The notes below the pieces were generated by a model, which searched no databases, was not told where the DNA came from, and worked only from the letters and a program-made list of their open reading frames with translations. Shown here one piece after another: positions 1 through 10,802 of a stretch of 64,000 nucleotides of DNA. Source of the stretch: Emergomyces orientalis (taxonomy: Eukaryota > Ascomycota > Eurotiomycetes > Onygenales > Ajellomycetaceae). Location: assembly GCA_002110485.1 (NCBI GenBank), contig MOWL01000023.1, positions 558,001 to 622,000 of the forward strand, written 5' to 3'. The position numbers were made by a program, and so were the translations under genes. Numbering within the stretch: the stretch's first letter is position 1; every line of letters begins with the position of its first letter.

Positions 1-270
1 TTTTTTCGCGTATTATCAACATCCTTTTAAAACTGATTGGTATCAATACTACTAGTAGTCATCATGATGAGGAATAGTACACAGCTTGTACAACCCGTCT
101 GGCCCCAGTGTTGTTCCAGGCCCATTGCCCCATGTATGTATGTACAGGCAGGTGACAAAAGTATCCGGTACTCTCCGTATTCAATGCGACACTACAAAAA
201 TATATCTCCATCTTCAATTTTCAATTCTCCATGCCTCGAAGCCCTCTTACCCCTATAAATTCCAATATAG

Positions 271-397
271 TGATGCGGTTCGAAGTTTGATCTTCCAGCA
301 TTCCGATCCTAAAACATTTCTTAAATACTATCTCCACCGAAAGGTGGACAAGGATGTTCGTGCGGTCGTTCAAGGCCTAGATCCGCAGGGCTACTAA
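271..397 (+). pseudogene. DUF3435 tyrosine recombinase fragment (relic)
   Basis: A reading frame ending in TAA at 397 encodes a C-terminal piece of the catalytic region of DUF3435 proteins, the fungal tyrosine recombinases that include Starship 'captain' proteins. It shows a histidine in IFQHSDPKTF and then LKYYLHRKVD with the candidate catalytic tyrosine, followed by VVQGLDPQG, which fits the family pattern of H, then YY, then a GL-PQ tail. Nothing upstream continues the domain: the sequence before about 270 translates to unrelated residues, and no R-box or N-terminal part is seen. This is therefore a decayed remnant or a gene cut by rearrangement. It is not a piece of the full-length copy at 22889-25859, whose equivalent motif reads differently. 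The family assignment rests on remembered motif patterns, not on a search. Confidence 0.5.
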
Positions 398-795
398 TTC
401 AAAAAAACATCAATCCATGAGGAACACCAGGCCCCCAAGCTCAGATTCTGACAATGTCGCACTGCTAGAATCCTAGCTGCTCAACTTGGGAAGCTTTCAC
501 TTCACCTTCTACTAGACCACCATGTTGCCTGTTGGTGTTCGCCGTTGCGGTGACATTGAGATTCTAATCTCACGGAGGATTCGATGGACAAGACGGGCGT
601 GATGCAATTGGGGTGGGCACCTTGCCCTGCAACTGCTTCGTGCAATCTCAGCATGTATGAAAAATGCATATATACTCAGCTGAGCCCGCTCTAAAACCGA
701 TTTTTTCCATTCCTTACACACTCCATCTTTACTTTTGAACATTCTTATCCGTCAAAGGCCATCGTTTGCCGTCTCCCTTTGCCTAGTAGGACAAG
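398..795. other. Intergenic, no gene seen
   Basis: About 400 bp between the recombinase relic and the Con-13-like gene. It holds the promoter side of the next gene, with no recognisable open frame, repeat or RNA. A weak TATA-like stretch (ATATATACTC) lies near 667-677, about 120 bp before the start codon at 796. Confidence 0.4.
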
Positions 796-2705
796 ATGGT
801 CGTCCTCTCTTCACTATGCCCGTTGATGTTGCTTGGGCTTGCAAGTGCCCAGATCGTCAAAAAGCCACTTGTTAAAAATGTCAACGATTTTGATTCAACC
901 TTTGACACTAGTCTACCCGCTGCGCAGAAGTATACTTATACTAAATGGTCTGCGGATGAGAGTAAACATTCCCGGCCCCCGCCAAACAGTTTTTTGCAAT
1001 GTAGTGTGGATGAGCCGTACACTAACCATCTCTACTTTTGCAGTTGACGAACGAGGGCTTCCGCCAGATAGTGCCTGGGGTGGAAGTTATTACGAGAAGG
1101 AGAGTTGGCATTATTGTAGAGATGACTTCTCCGTTTACAATGTTACTTATGCCGATGTACGACCTCCTCCCATTCCCTCCAATATGTTGCCCACATCGGT
1201 TCACGTACCCTCAGTTGCCTGACATGAGTTTACACTGTAGTGTCCTGAGCCCTGGCTTATTGGCCACTGCGCCAAAGCAGAGAAGAACAGAGAAACTACC
1301 TTTGACGTACTTGGTCGGCTTCCATCAAGTGGCCGCGGTGCAATCTCTGACCTTCTCAATGCAAATCTCCCACGAGGGTTGAGCTTCAGGGTTCAAAACA
1401 AGCATTCCATGATTGTGGGAGGAGGTTTTCGCCCGGCTGATGGCCTCAAATCAGCGCTGACAGCACTGTGGGTTGGTGGACCTGGGGTTCCCTATGAACC
1501 CTTTGTGAACGCAGTTAATGCTGATACCTGCGTTGCTGATGAGCAGGCTGCAGAGTCCTTGAAGCGGGACGGGTCATTGGCAGATGCAGTCGATAAAGGT
1601 TTTGTAATTGCGGCATATTTGAAGCTTGTCAAAGGCAATCCCCCATTTGACGCAAGCTGCATGAGCAATCAACTCAAAGTCCTTGGACCAATTCTGGATG
1701 AGAGGTGGGATGCACCAGGCCAGTGCCCGAACAAGAAAGCACCCGAACTCGTGAAGTACAAGTAAGAGAGCTCATCCCTCCGCTCTTCCCCTCTTCCCAT
1801 GACGCATTAGAAAAATTGTGATGATTAATAAATACATTAGAAGTGTTCTGTTCCCAGCTGGGATAGAGGTAATCAACAAGGATCCCGTCCCAGGTGCTAA
1901 GGCTGTTGAAGTTGCGTATTGGCCAAAGTCTCATGGCTATCCCGAATTTTGCTGGAATGAGGCTCGAGCACAGAGGTCAAATGAGGACCCAAGGCCCCGG
2001 TGCGAACCAAGAAAGCTCAATATCTATAATGTCACCTACGACGACTGCTTAGACCAAGATCCCTGGGCAATCTGCCATTGTTCTGATGCACAGCAGTCAT
2101 TGGATGATGTGATCACGCGAGTTGGCAGGCTACCTCCTGCATTACGGAGCCACATGATTCACCTTATTGCCTTCGAACATAACTCTGTTGGTGGTGGTAC
2201 GGTTATCCCCTGGAATATGGTCATGATCTTTGGCGAGGCGCAAGATAGTGTATATTTCCATGAGGCTAGCCATTGCATTGACCAAGGGTTCTATAAGAGC
2301 GAAACCTTCCAAAATGCCAAAGCAAAGGATGCTTGTTGGCCAACAAACTACTCCAAATCTGGAGATATGGAGCTTTTCGCTGAGATTGGTGTGCTATATC
2401 TTTATGATAGGAGTGGTAAGACACTTATTGAGCGGGGACACGACCCTGCTTGTCTCGCCAATGGACTGAAAGCACTTGATGAGTATGTCGGCCTTTCATT
2501 TCAACGAGACGGCGACAAATGTTTCAAGCGGAACCCAAATTCTAAGGTTGTTCATCCCTCTGAGTTCCAAATCATGAACCCGGAGCCATACATCAGCACC
2601 GCCGTGATTGAGGACTTCTCCAACCCTGGCGAGATACCCTCGCTGTCCTCGCCAGCCTCACCTTTCGGCGACTTACCGCGCGTGATCCACGGGCAAAGGG
2701 AGTAA
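796..2705 (+). CDS. Secreted Con-13-like protein with two tandem homologous domains (first domain degenerate)
   Basis: Starts with a clear signal peptide (MVVLSSLCPLMLLGLASAQ). An in-frame four-exon model is possible: 796-961, 1044-1156, 1283-1761 and 1841-2705 (540 codons plus stop), all with GT-AG introns. The second half (from about 1860) resembles conidiation-specific Con-13-like secreted proteins: GIEVI, YNVTYDDC, DPWAIC, GRLPPALRSH, and a zinc-protease-like HEASH at about 2260-2274. The first half repeats this layout (YNVTYAD, GRLPSSGRG, then a C-terminal stretch aligning with the second) but has no HExxH where the second has HEASH. A VPGVEVI motif belonging to domain 1 lies in another frame at about 1073-1093, so domain 1 may carry an indel. 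Alternatives: two adjacent genes with 1 decayed (second from 1818), or one fused gene. The family name is from memory; enzymatic activity is unproven. Confidence 0.5.
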
Positions 2706-2817
2706 GGGTTTATCATAGAGGTGCCAGATGAGATTTAGGGGTGGACACGAAAAGGGTTTTGTTTGGATATCATTTCCCCTTTGCCCCTTCATGTTTCATG
2801 AAGCAATTCTGCCCGAC

Positions 2818-3670
2818 TTAATCCGTTTTTCCCCCTCTTGTCGGTTTCGGATCGCAGATTGCGGCCCAAGCACGCAAGCGCCGCAGCAAACGACTAGTCA
2901 GATCCGACAGAAGTACACCTTGAAAAAGCGACTTTTGGCTTAATGAAGCACAACACTTGCTCATAGCTATAAATTGAGACCTCTCCCCATAATATTAAGT
3001 GATAATAATCAAGTCTCAGATCCTTCACCTTCACTGGAATTAAATGCTACACCATGCAAACATCAGACAAGAAGCCATGGACTGAGCACAGTAGCCTCAT
3101 GCAGATGCATTACCAACAGAAAGGCACACTCCAGTGTATGCTGCATAGCTATTTTGATGACTGTCACTGCAAGAGCATCTACCTCCTCATCCATGAAGAC
3201 AACCAGTACTTTACAATTAATTTTAACAAGTCTGATGCTTCAAACAGCCACTTTCCACCATCAGACAGAGATATAGTGAGTGCCATGCGTACAGCCCTGG
3301 AAAGAGATAGCTCTTACAGAAACAGGAGAAGCATTATCCTCCTCCATCTCAAACAACGTGCGAGAACTACATGAAATATCAGAAGTCTAGAGCAGGGAAG
3401 AAGGGAAAGCAAGAGAAACTTGAGTTGAAGCAAGAATAGATGAAAAGATTCTGTTTGTAGTAGATTAGGTTTAATTTGAAACCACACTAAGCTCTTTTTG
3501 AAAAGTAAATCTAGCCTAGGCTTTCATCTCATCCCATAGCGATCCATCGTGTTTTGAAACTGGGCGATTGTAGTTCTTGAACTATGTCCAGGTAGCAGGG
3601 ATGTTCAGGGCTGATCATTTTGAAAGTTAATCAACCTCACTGAAAGTTGAAGCCATTCCATTTCTATATT
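2818..3670 (+). repeat. Dispersed repeat family A, copy 1
   Basis: A segment of about 850 bp matches, in inverted orientation, the segment at 16519-17345. Shared landmarks in order are the 'cagattgcggcccaagca' block, 'cttttggcttaatgaagca', TATAAATTGAGA, 'aagtctgatgcttcaaaca', 'tacagccctggaaag', 'gaaatatcagaagtctag' and 'ttctTgaactatgtcca'. Shorter relatives are at about 5980-6270 and 20320-20450. Short open frames within it are not conserved as proteins and look like chance. No transposase, reverse transcriptase or clear terminal repeats are visible, so it is a non-autonomous or decayed mobile sequence of unknown class. This copy retains about ten CpG sites that the inverted partner has lost. 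Confidence 0.75.
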
Positions 3671-3841
3671 AACTCCCCGACATCAGGCGATTCCTGCATT
3701 ATGTTAACTTCACTGATCATGTTACCCTGAATTAGACACTTTTTTTTTCACCAGGGGAGTGAAATGATTGGTATCTTCATGCACCAATAGTAATGTGTTC
3801 TCTCACAGCCTCACTTTTCAGCACCCCTCTACCCCTCTTTC

Positions 3842-5172
3842 TCAGCAGCTATCCTCTCTTCTCGAACTGTGGGAGTCCGAACGAACCGTAGAATGTTTCC
3901 CTCGCAGCTGATGGCCCCGCCCATACTGGTCAAACTTATTATCTGGTCCCATCTCAGCTCTCACAGGGCCTTCAGACACACGACTGCGATCCCGGGAAAG
4001 CTGCTGGAGAGTTTCGTCTGACATTTGCCCCAGCCACTGTGCTGACCTAGATCCGGTTGTGATACGTTTCGCCGAGATGAGCTCTCCCAGTGTTGAGACA
4101 ATGACTTGATGAGCATCATCAGCCGAGAGAACATCTTCGAATTCGTTGAAGCCCACCTGCTTTGTTTGCTCGGATGCCTCAGCACAAATGGCCAGACACT
4201 GTTTGAGGCTATTTCTTTCTTCCTGAAATTGCTCCCACTCGGCCGTTTCCTCCATCTTGACCGCCTGCGACATCGCTTCCAGTCTGGCCTTTAGTCTTTC
4301 GGCGTGTTTCTCGAGATCCGAAGACGCGGTCAAGAGTTTCTGCCTGTACTCCTGCAGAATGCAGTTGGTGACATATTTGGATGAGCCAGAATTGAAATTG
4401 CCAATCGCATCAATCCCCAAGGGTGGGATGGAAGCCGTGGGGGTCTCGGTCAAAATTTTGGGTTGGAGTTTGTCTATGTGCTCAAGGGCGTCCGCGCAGA
4501 TTCGGAGGCACTGTTGAGTACTATTCCTTTCTTCTTGTATTCGGCTCCACTGCATGCTATCTTCGTGCTCCATCTTGGATCCCTTTGGAATGAACGAGTC
4601 AAGTTTGTTTTCAACGTCCTGGAGATGATCTTCAAGATCGGAGGTTGTGTTTGTTATCATATCTCTATACTCGTTGAGGACAGTAGCGGTAACAGTTGTT
4701 CTGCGGCTATAAGCCATATCGTCAGCTTGACTGGGAAAATACGCCTTAGAGAGACATACAAAGTCGCATCCCCGAGTGCGATATTAATTGTAGATTTGTA
4801 TCCTGCCAGCATCAATCTAAATCGGCCTATGTCTTCTCCCATATATGTCAACTTGGCCCAATCTCGAAAACTGGTCTTAGAACCATCCGAATGCGTCACG
4901 CATTTGTTGATGACGTCTTCGAATTCCCTGCAAGCTTTGCCGCAACGAAGCAGTGGGAGATTGAGCCCAGCTAGTTCATCCCCATAGGCCACGACCGCCT
5001 GTTGAAGTGATTGCAAAACCCCATCAAGAGACTCAAGCTCCTCCTTCAGCTCCCTCACCACTCGTTTGGTACTGCGAAAGCTCTCGACCGCCTGATAAAG
5101 TGATTTGCTTGAGGTAAAAGCAAACCCTGCCAGGGTGATGATACCAGAAGCAAGGGAGACAGGTTCCGCCAT
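3842..5172 (-). CDS. PigL_N / fungal STAND N-terminal domain protein, stand-alone
   Basis: Two exons, 5172-4760 and 4706-3842, separated by a 53 bp intron with GTATGT donor, give 425 residues. The N-terminus MAEPVSLASGIITLAGFAF is the hallmark of the PF17111-type domain (named for azaphilone cluster protein L) found at the N-terminus of fungal NLR/STAND proteins. It is followed by a helical, coiled-coil-rich region. Two copies of a similar unit are visible: EERNSTQQCLRICADA and EERNSLKQCLAICAEA, each preceded by a DLEDHL/DLEKHA helix. The C-terminus is Ser/Arg-rich and polar. No NACHT or NB-ARC ATPase and no repeat domain follow, so this is the short 'helper-like' form common in filamentous fungi. 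Function in fungi is unknown for this form; a role in self/non-self signalling is only inference from the domain's presence in STAND proteins. Confidence 0.75.
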
Positions 5173-5244
5173 TGGAGCAGTATAGGTTTCCCGAAATCAA
5201 GTCAAGTACGGTAAGTTCCCAGTGAAGATTGCGATTTGGGAAGG

Positions 5245-5393
5245 GGTTTTGGTCACTTGACAGCCCCGCGCTAAATTCGGCCAATCACGTGTGCTGGGAC
5301 GCCAAGACGTGGCCTGACCAATCACGGCTTGGCGACATTTTGGTCCGGACCGCGAAGGGCACGGGCTTTTGATGGGATCACGACTTGGCTTGC
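5245..5393 (+). repeat. Dispersed repeat family E, copy 1
   Basis: About 100-150 bp related to copies at 6537-6655, 19040-19166 and 19673-19757 (inverted). The shared core contains 'cacggcttgg', 'ttctggtccg' or close variants, 'gaagggcacgggctttt' and 'gggatcac'. It lies just upstream of the PigL_N gene and may supply part of its promoter. Mobile class unknown. Confidence 0.65.
5279..5290. promoter_or_regulatory. CCAAT box overlapping a CACGTG E-box
   Basis: CCAATCACGTG lies about 110 bp upstream of the PigL_N gene start (5172, minus). CCAAT is the binding site of the Hap complex and CACGTG that of bHLH factors in fungi. Both being fused in one place near a start codon is suggestive only. A second CCAATCACGG follows at about 5317, inside a dispersed repeat. 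Confidence 0.35.
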
Positions 5394-5671
5394 TCCTTGC
5401 AACACACAATGTACATCACTGGCAACCTTGACGGAAGAGGCTTTCTAAATAAATACTCTTTAATGGCCAAACTTCACAATATTTAAAAGCTGTTAAAAAA
5501 TCCATGTGTTCTACCATATCAGGCGAGGAGGAGGTGGAACCCAAGGAGTATTTTGAACTCGATAGACGATAGTTTCTTTCTTGCGCTACATCTTGTAACC
5601 CAGTTCTGTTTGCCTTCCTCTAGTTGGTTGGTTGCTTATTCATTTACCCTCTCTGTATCCACATATTACTG

Positions 5672-5935
5672 TACGCCCGTTCATCACTACGCCCGTTCAC
5701 CCCTATACGCCCGTTCATCACTACGCCCGTTCATCACTACGCCCGTTCATCACTACGCCCGTTCATCACTACGCCCGTTCACCCCTATACGCCCGTTCAT
5801 CACTACGCCCGTTCATCACTACGCCCGTTCACCCCTATACGCCCGTTCACCCATACGCCCGTTCATCCCTACGCCCGTCGACCATTACGCCCGTTCATCC
5901 CTACGCCCGTCGACCCGTCATCCATTACGCCCGAG
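5672..5935 (+). repeat. Minisatellite, 16-18 bp unit
   Basis: About 16 head-to-tail copies of a unit of the form TACGCCCGTTCATCAC, with variants carrying CACCCC plus TA. Because the unit length is mostly 16 bp (not a multiple of three) and it contains no stop in any frame, all three forward frames stay open through it. The long overlapping forward reading frames here are therefore artefacts of the repeat. Confidence 0.9.
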
Positions 5936-5979
5936 AATTGCTGAATAGTGGTTCAAAATTGATTTTGGCTAGAGTTTGA

Positions 5980-6270
5980 TTTCGAAGTTGGATTTTGCTG
6001 GATATTTTAAGAAGTGACTTTTTGGCTCAATGGAGCCCACTTTATTTCTAGACAACACTCGTAGCTATAAATTGAGATCTCTTCCCAAAGTCTGATGCTT
6101 CGAACAGCGACTTTCCACTACCAACAAAGATAGAGTGAGTGCCATGTCTGGTACAGCCCTGGAAAGGAGTAGCTCTTACAGAAACAGGGGAAACTACAAC
6201 CCTCCACCCCGAACAACATGCGAGAGCTATACGAAATATCAGAAGTCTAGAAGGGAAAATGGGGAAGCAA
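5980..6270 (+). repeat. Dispersed repeat family A, copy 2 (partial)
   Basis: Contains the family A landmarks: 'ctataaattgagatctct', 'aaagtctgatgcttcgaaca', 'gtacagccctggaaag', 'tacagaaacagg' and 'gaaatatcagaagtctaga'. Only the central third of the longer copies is present. It lies directly after the minisatellite and about 270 bp before a family E copy in the same orientation. Confidence 0.7.
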
Positions 6271-6536
6271 GAAAAACTTGAGAATAAGTGTGAATAAATG
6301 AAATATCTGGTTTGTTGTCCCCGACCAATACGTAAGGGTGGAGGATATTTTCGAGCTTTAGCCAGTACTAGAACCAGAAGAGTGTGGTACGGCCCATTGC
6401 CTTGTGCAAATGCAGGGCAACGAAATCAGTAGTGTACAGCACTGTAAAAATTCTCATAACTTTTAATGATCAGTATGACTGCATTTAACAGTAAAATGAA
6501 CCCCATGGTTTTGAGGTATGCTTTCGATCGCGGGGC

Positions 6537-6655
6537 CGAAAAAGTGGGCACCTTGCGGCACGCAAACCAACCAAATCCACGGCTTGGAGCCCTTCTGGTC
6601 CGAACCGCGAAGGGCACGGGCTTTTGGTGTGATCGACGTGCTCCCTGTCACTCGA
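6537..6655 (+). repeat. Dispersed repeat family E, copy 2
   Basis: Matches the other family E copies, including 'cacgcaaaccaaccaaatc', 'cacggcttgg' and 'gaagggcacgggcttttgg'. Same orientation as copy 1. Confidence 0.7.
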
Positions 6656-6659
6656 GCCA

Positions 6660-8045
6660 ATAATGCTGATTTCTGGAAGGTTCTCTACCTATGATGTCAT
6701 CCACAGCCCACGTTTTCTGCATGCTTGATGGCGAGTCACCAGGTGACAATATGGTAGTTACCAGGCAGCCATCGCTGAGTAACCGGAGCGCACGAGGAGC
6801 AGCTTCAGCAGCGACACCAAGACCGTCACTTCGCTGCCCTCAACGACTTTGAAACAATTCCCTCGATTATCCCTGTTTCCTTCAACCGAGACACTCCGAC
6901 GCTCAAAACGAAAATGGCATGCGGACCTCCTGGACAATGAAGAAGAGAATGGGCAGCTGGAAGGAGATCGAGAGCCATGCCCTTCAGCGCCGAGCATGTT
7001 TACATCGTTGGATTTCTGGGACGAGAGAGATGAGGATAATGATTTTGATTAAGGCGACGACTTCGCGAACGGTAGACTTTTCGGCAAGGTTAGCGACATC
7101 GCCAATACGGGTAGAGACACCACGCATATGATCTGGAATGTCAGTTGGCGACAGTAAAAGTGGTAAAAAAAACAGAAGCCAGTCTGACGAGCAGTTTCAT
7201 CCAGAGACCGTGCACCCGTGCATTCTCCGTGAGGGAGCAGCGAATGCATTCAATGAGAGTTGCGAGTGTAGTCTTTGATTCGATTCTCTCATGTTGGAGC
7301 ATCGAGTTCTGGATAAAAATCACTCACGTCTGCTGTTCGACAACACCAGCCATTCACTTAAACAAGAGAGAAGGGCCCCAAAATGTGAGGAGGAAGAGGT
7401 AGAGGAAGATCCGAGACAGGACCGGAGCTTCGCAATTTTCCAGTTTGTAGAATAAGCCTAGCACCTCAGAAAGATCCCATGACTGGCACAAATTCTTAAA
7501 ATTTTCATCAGAACCAAGATGTCTCAGCGCGCCAATTCGTCTTATTATCTTATTTATTTAAAATTACGAGATCAATTGGGGATTCCAACCGATATTTGGG
7601 TATGAAGATCGAACGAGCCAGTTGCCCACACTCCTGTGTACTAATGGGCCTCTTCTAAATCGTTCCCTAGTTCTCTATGTTCGCTACAGAATTTGAGGTG
7701 CCGATGTAACCAAATATAACATGGCAGAAGCACCGTTTGGTACTCCCGCAGAAGTTAAAAGTATAGTTCGATATTGACGTGTTCTTAGGCACAGTCGTCC
7801 CATAATGAAGTCATTGCTAGAGAGCCTTTCGGAATACTTCTGGAGGATAGCAAGCAGACTTCGCTTTCCTCAGTCACAACCTCTCCAATTCCCCAGGTCA
7901 GCAGCCCTCCCAAAGTCAAAAACGTCCCCAAGCTAAAAATGATGAAGCATTGATAAAAGCATCAGTATGACATATGAGAGAGCTCCGAACCAAAAATGAC
8001 AATCCTTTAATCCTCTCCTCCAGCGTAACTCCAAATCTTCTTTCA
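6660..8045. other. Intergenic region, no supported gene
   Basis: About 1.4 kb with short open frames only (for example a 67-residue acidic frame at 6849-7052 that starts with TTG, not ATG). None carries a recognisable motif or splice-supported extension. One unrecognised small gene cannot be excluded. Confidence 0.4.
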
Positions 8046-8339
8046 ATGTCCACAGACTGGTGTCTGAACTACTGTCTGTCCTGTGACCGGCAGACCGATG
8101 GTGATAACTTCTGCTCCCAGGTTTGTCGACTGATTGAATTGGAAAGCGGCTCCTCTCTTCTTCAGCCCCGGTCTGGCCTAGCCTCCACATCTGGAACATT
8201 TCACCACAGCAAGCCTCTATTATCCGCCCAAACACAATCCGAGCTCAGAGACTATACGAGTTCTTTCGACCAGGTTCGAAGCTGCAGAAGACGCCCGAGT
8301 GTACAGTTTCTTCCCAATCCCTGGCCAGATACATCCTGA
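8046..8339 (+). CDS. Ecl1-like life-span regulatory factor (small zinc-binding protein)
   Basis: A 97-residue ORF beginning MSTDWCLNYCLSCDRQTDG and continuing with NFCSQVCRLIELES. This spacing of cysteines (WC-x3-C-x2-C near the start, then C-x3-C-R-L-x-E-L-E) is the signature of the Ecl1/2/3 family, small fungal proteins that extend chronological life span on overexpression and respond to nutrient and zinc limitation. The ATG at 8046 was chosen because the family starts directly before the first Cys. The rest is Ser-rich and low complexity, as usual for Eurotiomycete members, and ends at TGA 8337-8339. It is single-exon here and somewhat shorter than some relatives, so a spliced extension is possible. 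Assignment is by motif only. Confidence 0.6.
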   Translation: MSTDWCLNYCLSCDRQTDGDNFCSQVCRLIELESGSSLLQPRSGLASTSGTFHHSKPLLSAQTQSELRDYTSSFDQVRSCRRRPSVQFLPNPWPDTS

Positions 8340-9349
8340 TATCCCATAGCTCATACTATAAACCTCGAGCAAAGATTTGTGAACGGGGTTCCTGTTGCGG
8401 TGCAAGCTGTTAGGCTGGGCGTTGTGCTGAGTTGGGTTATGTAGATTCAACTTGCAGCTTCAAAGGATTCTTCATAAGTTGGACCACTTCTTCCTTTTTC
8501 GCATTGCCCTTCTTCGACACTTACTCCAAGCCGAAGGCAGTACCTAGGTGGCACCCTGGTGGATACCACCGGACACCTACATACAACGCGGTAAATGGCA
8601 TTACTTGAATATCATGAAGTTGAAGTCGAAGTCGAGGGCGGGGAACCAGCACAAAAGCCAGATTTCAATTTAGGTTTAACTCAGTGAAGAAATGGCATGC
8701 AAGATGGGAAACAGGAAATTCTCTGTGAGGGATGTCTCGCGCTAAACTATTAAATCACAGCAGGAAGAACTGGCTCGGCTGGGCCTCGAATACTTTTGCG
8801 ATGGCCTAACAAATCGACTGAGAGAGTCCACTCTACCAAATGCCCGTTGCGCACGGGACGTGAGCCTAGCGCATAGGAAGCAGGGCTGGTAGTCCACCAG
8901 TATGATTGGTCGCATCGACACCAACTGGTAACAAGAGCATTAAGGGAACGAACCTGATTGAAAGTTAATTTCCTGATTACCATCATACTTTAAATGTGTA
9001 AATCGCTGTATATGACTAGAAACAATACGTCAGCATTGTTTTTCTTTTTCTTTCTTTACCCTGACCCTCGCTTTGATAGATAGTATATGGAAAGTATTAT
9101 CTCATTTCATCTGTCTCTGACAAGTTTTACAATGTGTTGTCTTCCATTGCCAATCTTCCACTTGTGGAGCTTCTTCTCATCTCCCAAGTGCTACTTCTTG
9201 TTCTCTAGAATTCATCTTTATCCAACTTTTGTTTATCAGTGAATGCTCCCGATCTTGATCCCCTGTTCAAGAGACGGTATCCAGAAAATCGAATCTAGCT
9301 GCATCTTCGGGATCCAGTTGTGTGGAATGGCACAGCTCCGGTGACGGGA
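8340..9349. other. Intergenic region, no gene seen
   Basis: About 1 kb without a supported gene. It contains the 3' side of the Ecl1-like gene and a pyrimidine-rich stretch (about 9040-9130) typical of a fungal promoter and 5' leader for the gene at 9350. Confidence 0.4.
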
Positions 9350-10019
9350 ATGACGACACCCGACAATAATAATAGTAAAGACCTGCGTGTCTCGTCTTTC
9401 TTCTCATCCTCACTCCCAGTATCAAATACTGAAAACGACCGACATCCTAGGGCCAAGCGTCCATGCCTAGCCAGTCGAAGACCCAGTGTTTCCATCCTTG
9501 TCCCCCGCGATCACCCAGAAATCGAGATTCAGGAGGAGGAATTTCCTCCAGATGATGCTCGGGCAATGAGCCCGAGAAGAAATCCCGCTGATGTGGAGAG
9601 GCTATGCAGAGAGATCCAAGAAGCTATTCAACAGTGAGCATTTTCTGTTTCCCTTTGCTGTCTATCCCTGGTTGTTTCACGGATCATTTAATCTCTTGTT
9701 CTTCTATCTGCGGTCTTCCCCCCACCCGGCCAACATAAAAAAAAAAGGATTAACTGCTCACAGGGTTGATAATCGCAGACGAGCAGATACTTTCCAATCG
9801 TCGTTGCAAGCATTGGCGGAACGCATCGATGAGGCCAAGTCAGGGCATGACAAACTTGAAAACGAGAATCGATTTCTCCAAAGATACATTGGAGGCCTCA
9901 CCCGAGCCATGTCGCTAACCGCTCGGGTAAGGAAAACAGATGAAAAAAGCCGGCCGCAGGAACTGACCACGGAGCAGTCGAGGTCGGGCAACCGGCGACC
10001 CCACAGGCCCTCATTTTAA
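9350..10019 (+). CDS. Short coiled-coil protein (SCOC/DUF2205-like)
   Basis: Two exons, 9350-9633 and 9764-10019, joined in phase (GTGAGC donor, CTCACAG acceptor), give 179 residues. The first exon is polar and disordered, with the segment RPCLASRRPSVSILVPRD and an acidic patch. The second encodes a single coiled coil: FQSSLQALAERIDEA, then KLENENRFLQRYIGGLTRAM. The 'L-E-N-x-x-L-x-x-Y-I-x-x-L' pattern resembles the short coiled-coil family (SCOC, Golgi-associated and linked to autophagy in animals). The tail is basic and poorly conserved in appearance. ATG 9350 was preferred to an upstream GTG at 9320. It could instead be an unrelated coiled-coil adaptor, or a GTAAGG donor at about 9927 could splice to another last exon. 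Confidence 0.5.
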
Positions 10020-10802
10020 AATGAGTGTTACAAGGAGGATGGAAAAAGATGCCTCCATGATGATGCAGATGGCAGCAATTGTAGTATCGGGTTCTTTGCT
10101 GATTATTCAGCAGAATATATGAAGGACGAGCGAGCCTAGGAGTCCGTTGAAATGGGTTCAGTGTAGAGATTATAAATGGGAATGATATCATTGCGGATAA
10201 TGGGGGCTAGGCCAGACTGGGACTGAAGAGAGGAGCCGCTTTCCAATTCAATCAGCCAACAAACCTGAGAGAGAATCTTATAAGGTCACCTTCCTAGCCT
10301 TGTCTCCTAGAGTGCTGTGTTTGATAAATCAACAGACGAACCAGACCGGTCATTGTGAACTTGGAACTCCCAACCCGCACGTTTTATACGTGGCACTGGG
10401 TAATTAGACAACCTATTTTCCCTTGCGTCTAGTTGGTGAAGATTATTCCGGACCGTCCCGTTCGCTGATCCGCTACGGTTCACGTCGAGGAGGCCAAAGC
10501 GCTTTGGAAGGTTTTTGCGATGATGAGCGTCGGTACCAATTATTCCGAGGAGAACAACTACGGTCGGGGGCGTTCCCGGCAGATGGGCAAGATGTGGAGC
10601 AACAGGTTGACTCGACTATACTACCCACTGCTTCAGTATCACCTAATTAATGCAAGAGAAGGCAGATGGATAAATGACTGTGTATTATAATCTCAAATAA
10701 AAAATGAGTGGCCAGACATCCCATCTTCCATTAATTGTGTGTTGATGATTGAGGATATAATGTGCTTAGATGATTTTTTCATTGCATTGTCTTCTCTCTT
10801 TG
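10020..10802. other. Intergenic region, no supported gene
   Basis: A 75-codon open frame at 10423-10650 has no recognised motif, and its neighbour frames look equally plausible, so it is not called. The rest looks non-coding and is flanked on the right by the CpG-poor island. Confidence 0.35.

Noticed and set aside
3054..3374. 106-codon forward frame in repeat family A considered as a transposon protein
   Set aside because: The matching frame is not conserved in the inverted copy or the two partial copies.
5672..5935. Regularly spaced repeats considered as a CRISPR array
   Set aside because: Units are directly abutting with no unique spacers, and the genome is eukaryotic.
5553..5979. Three long overlapping forward frames rich in Arg, Pro and Thr
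   Set aside because: Produced by the 16-bp minisatellite, which has no stop in any frame.
10423..10650. 75-codon frame considered as a small gene
   Set aside because: No motif, no splice-supported extension, and another frame is equally open.
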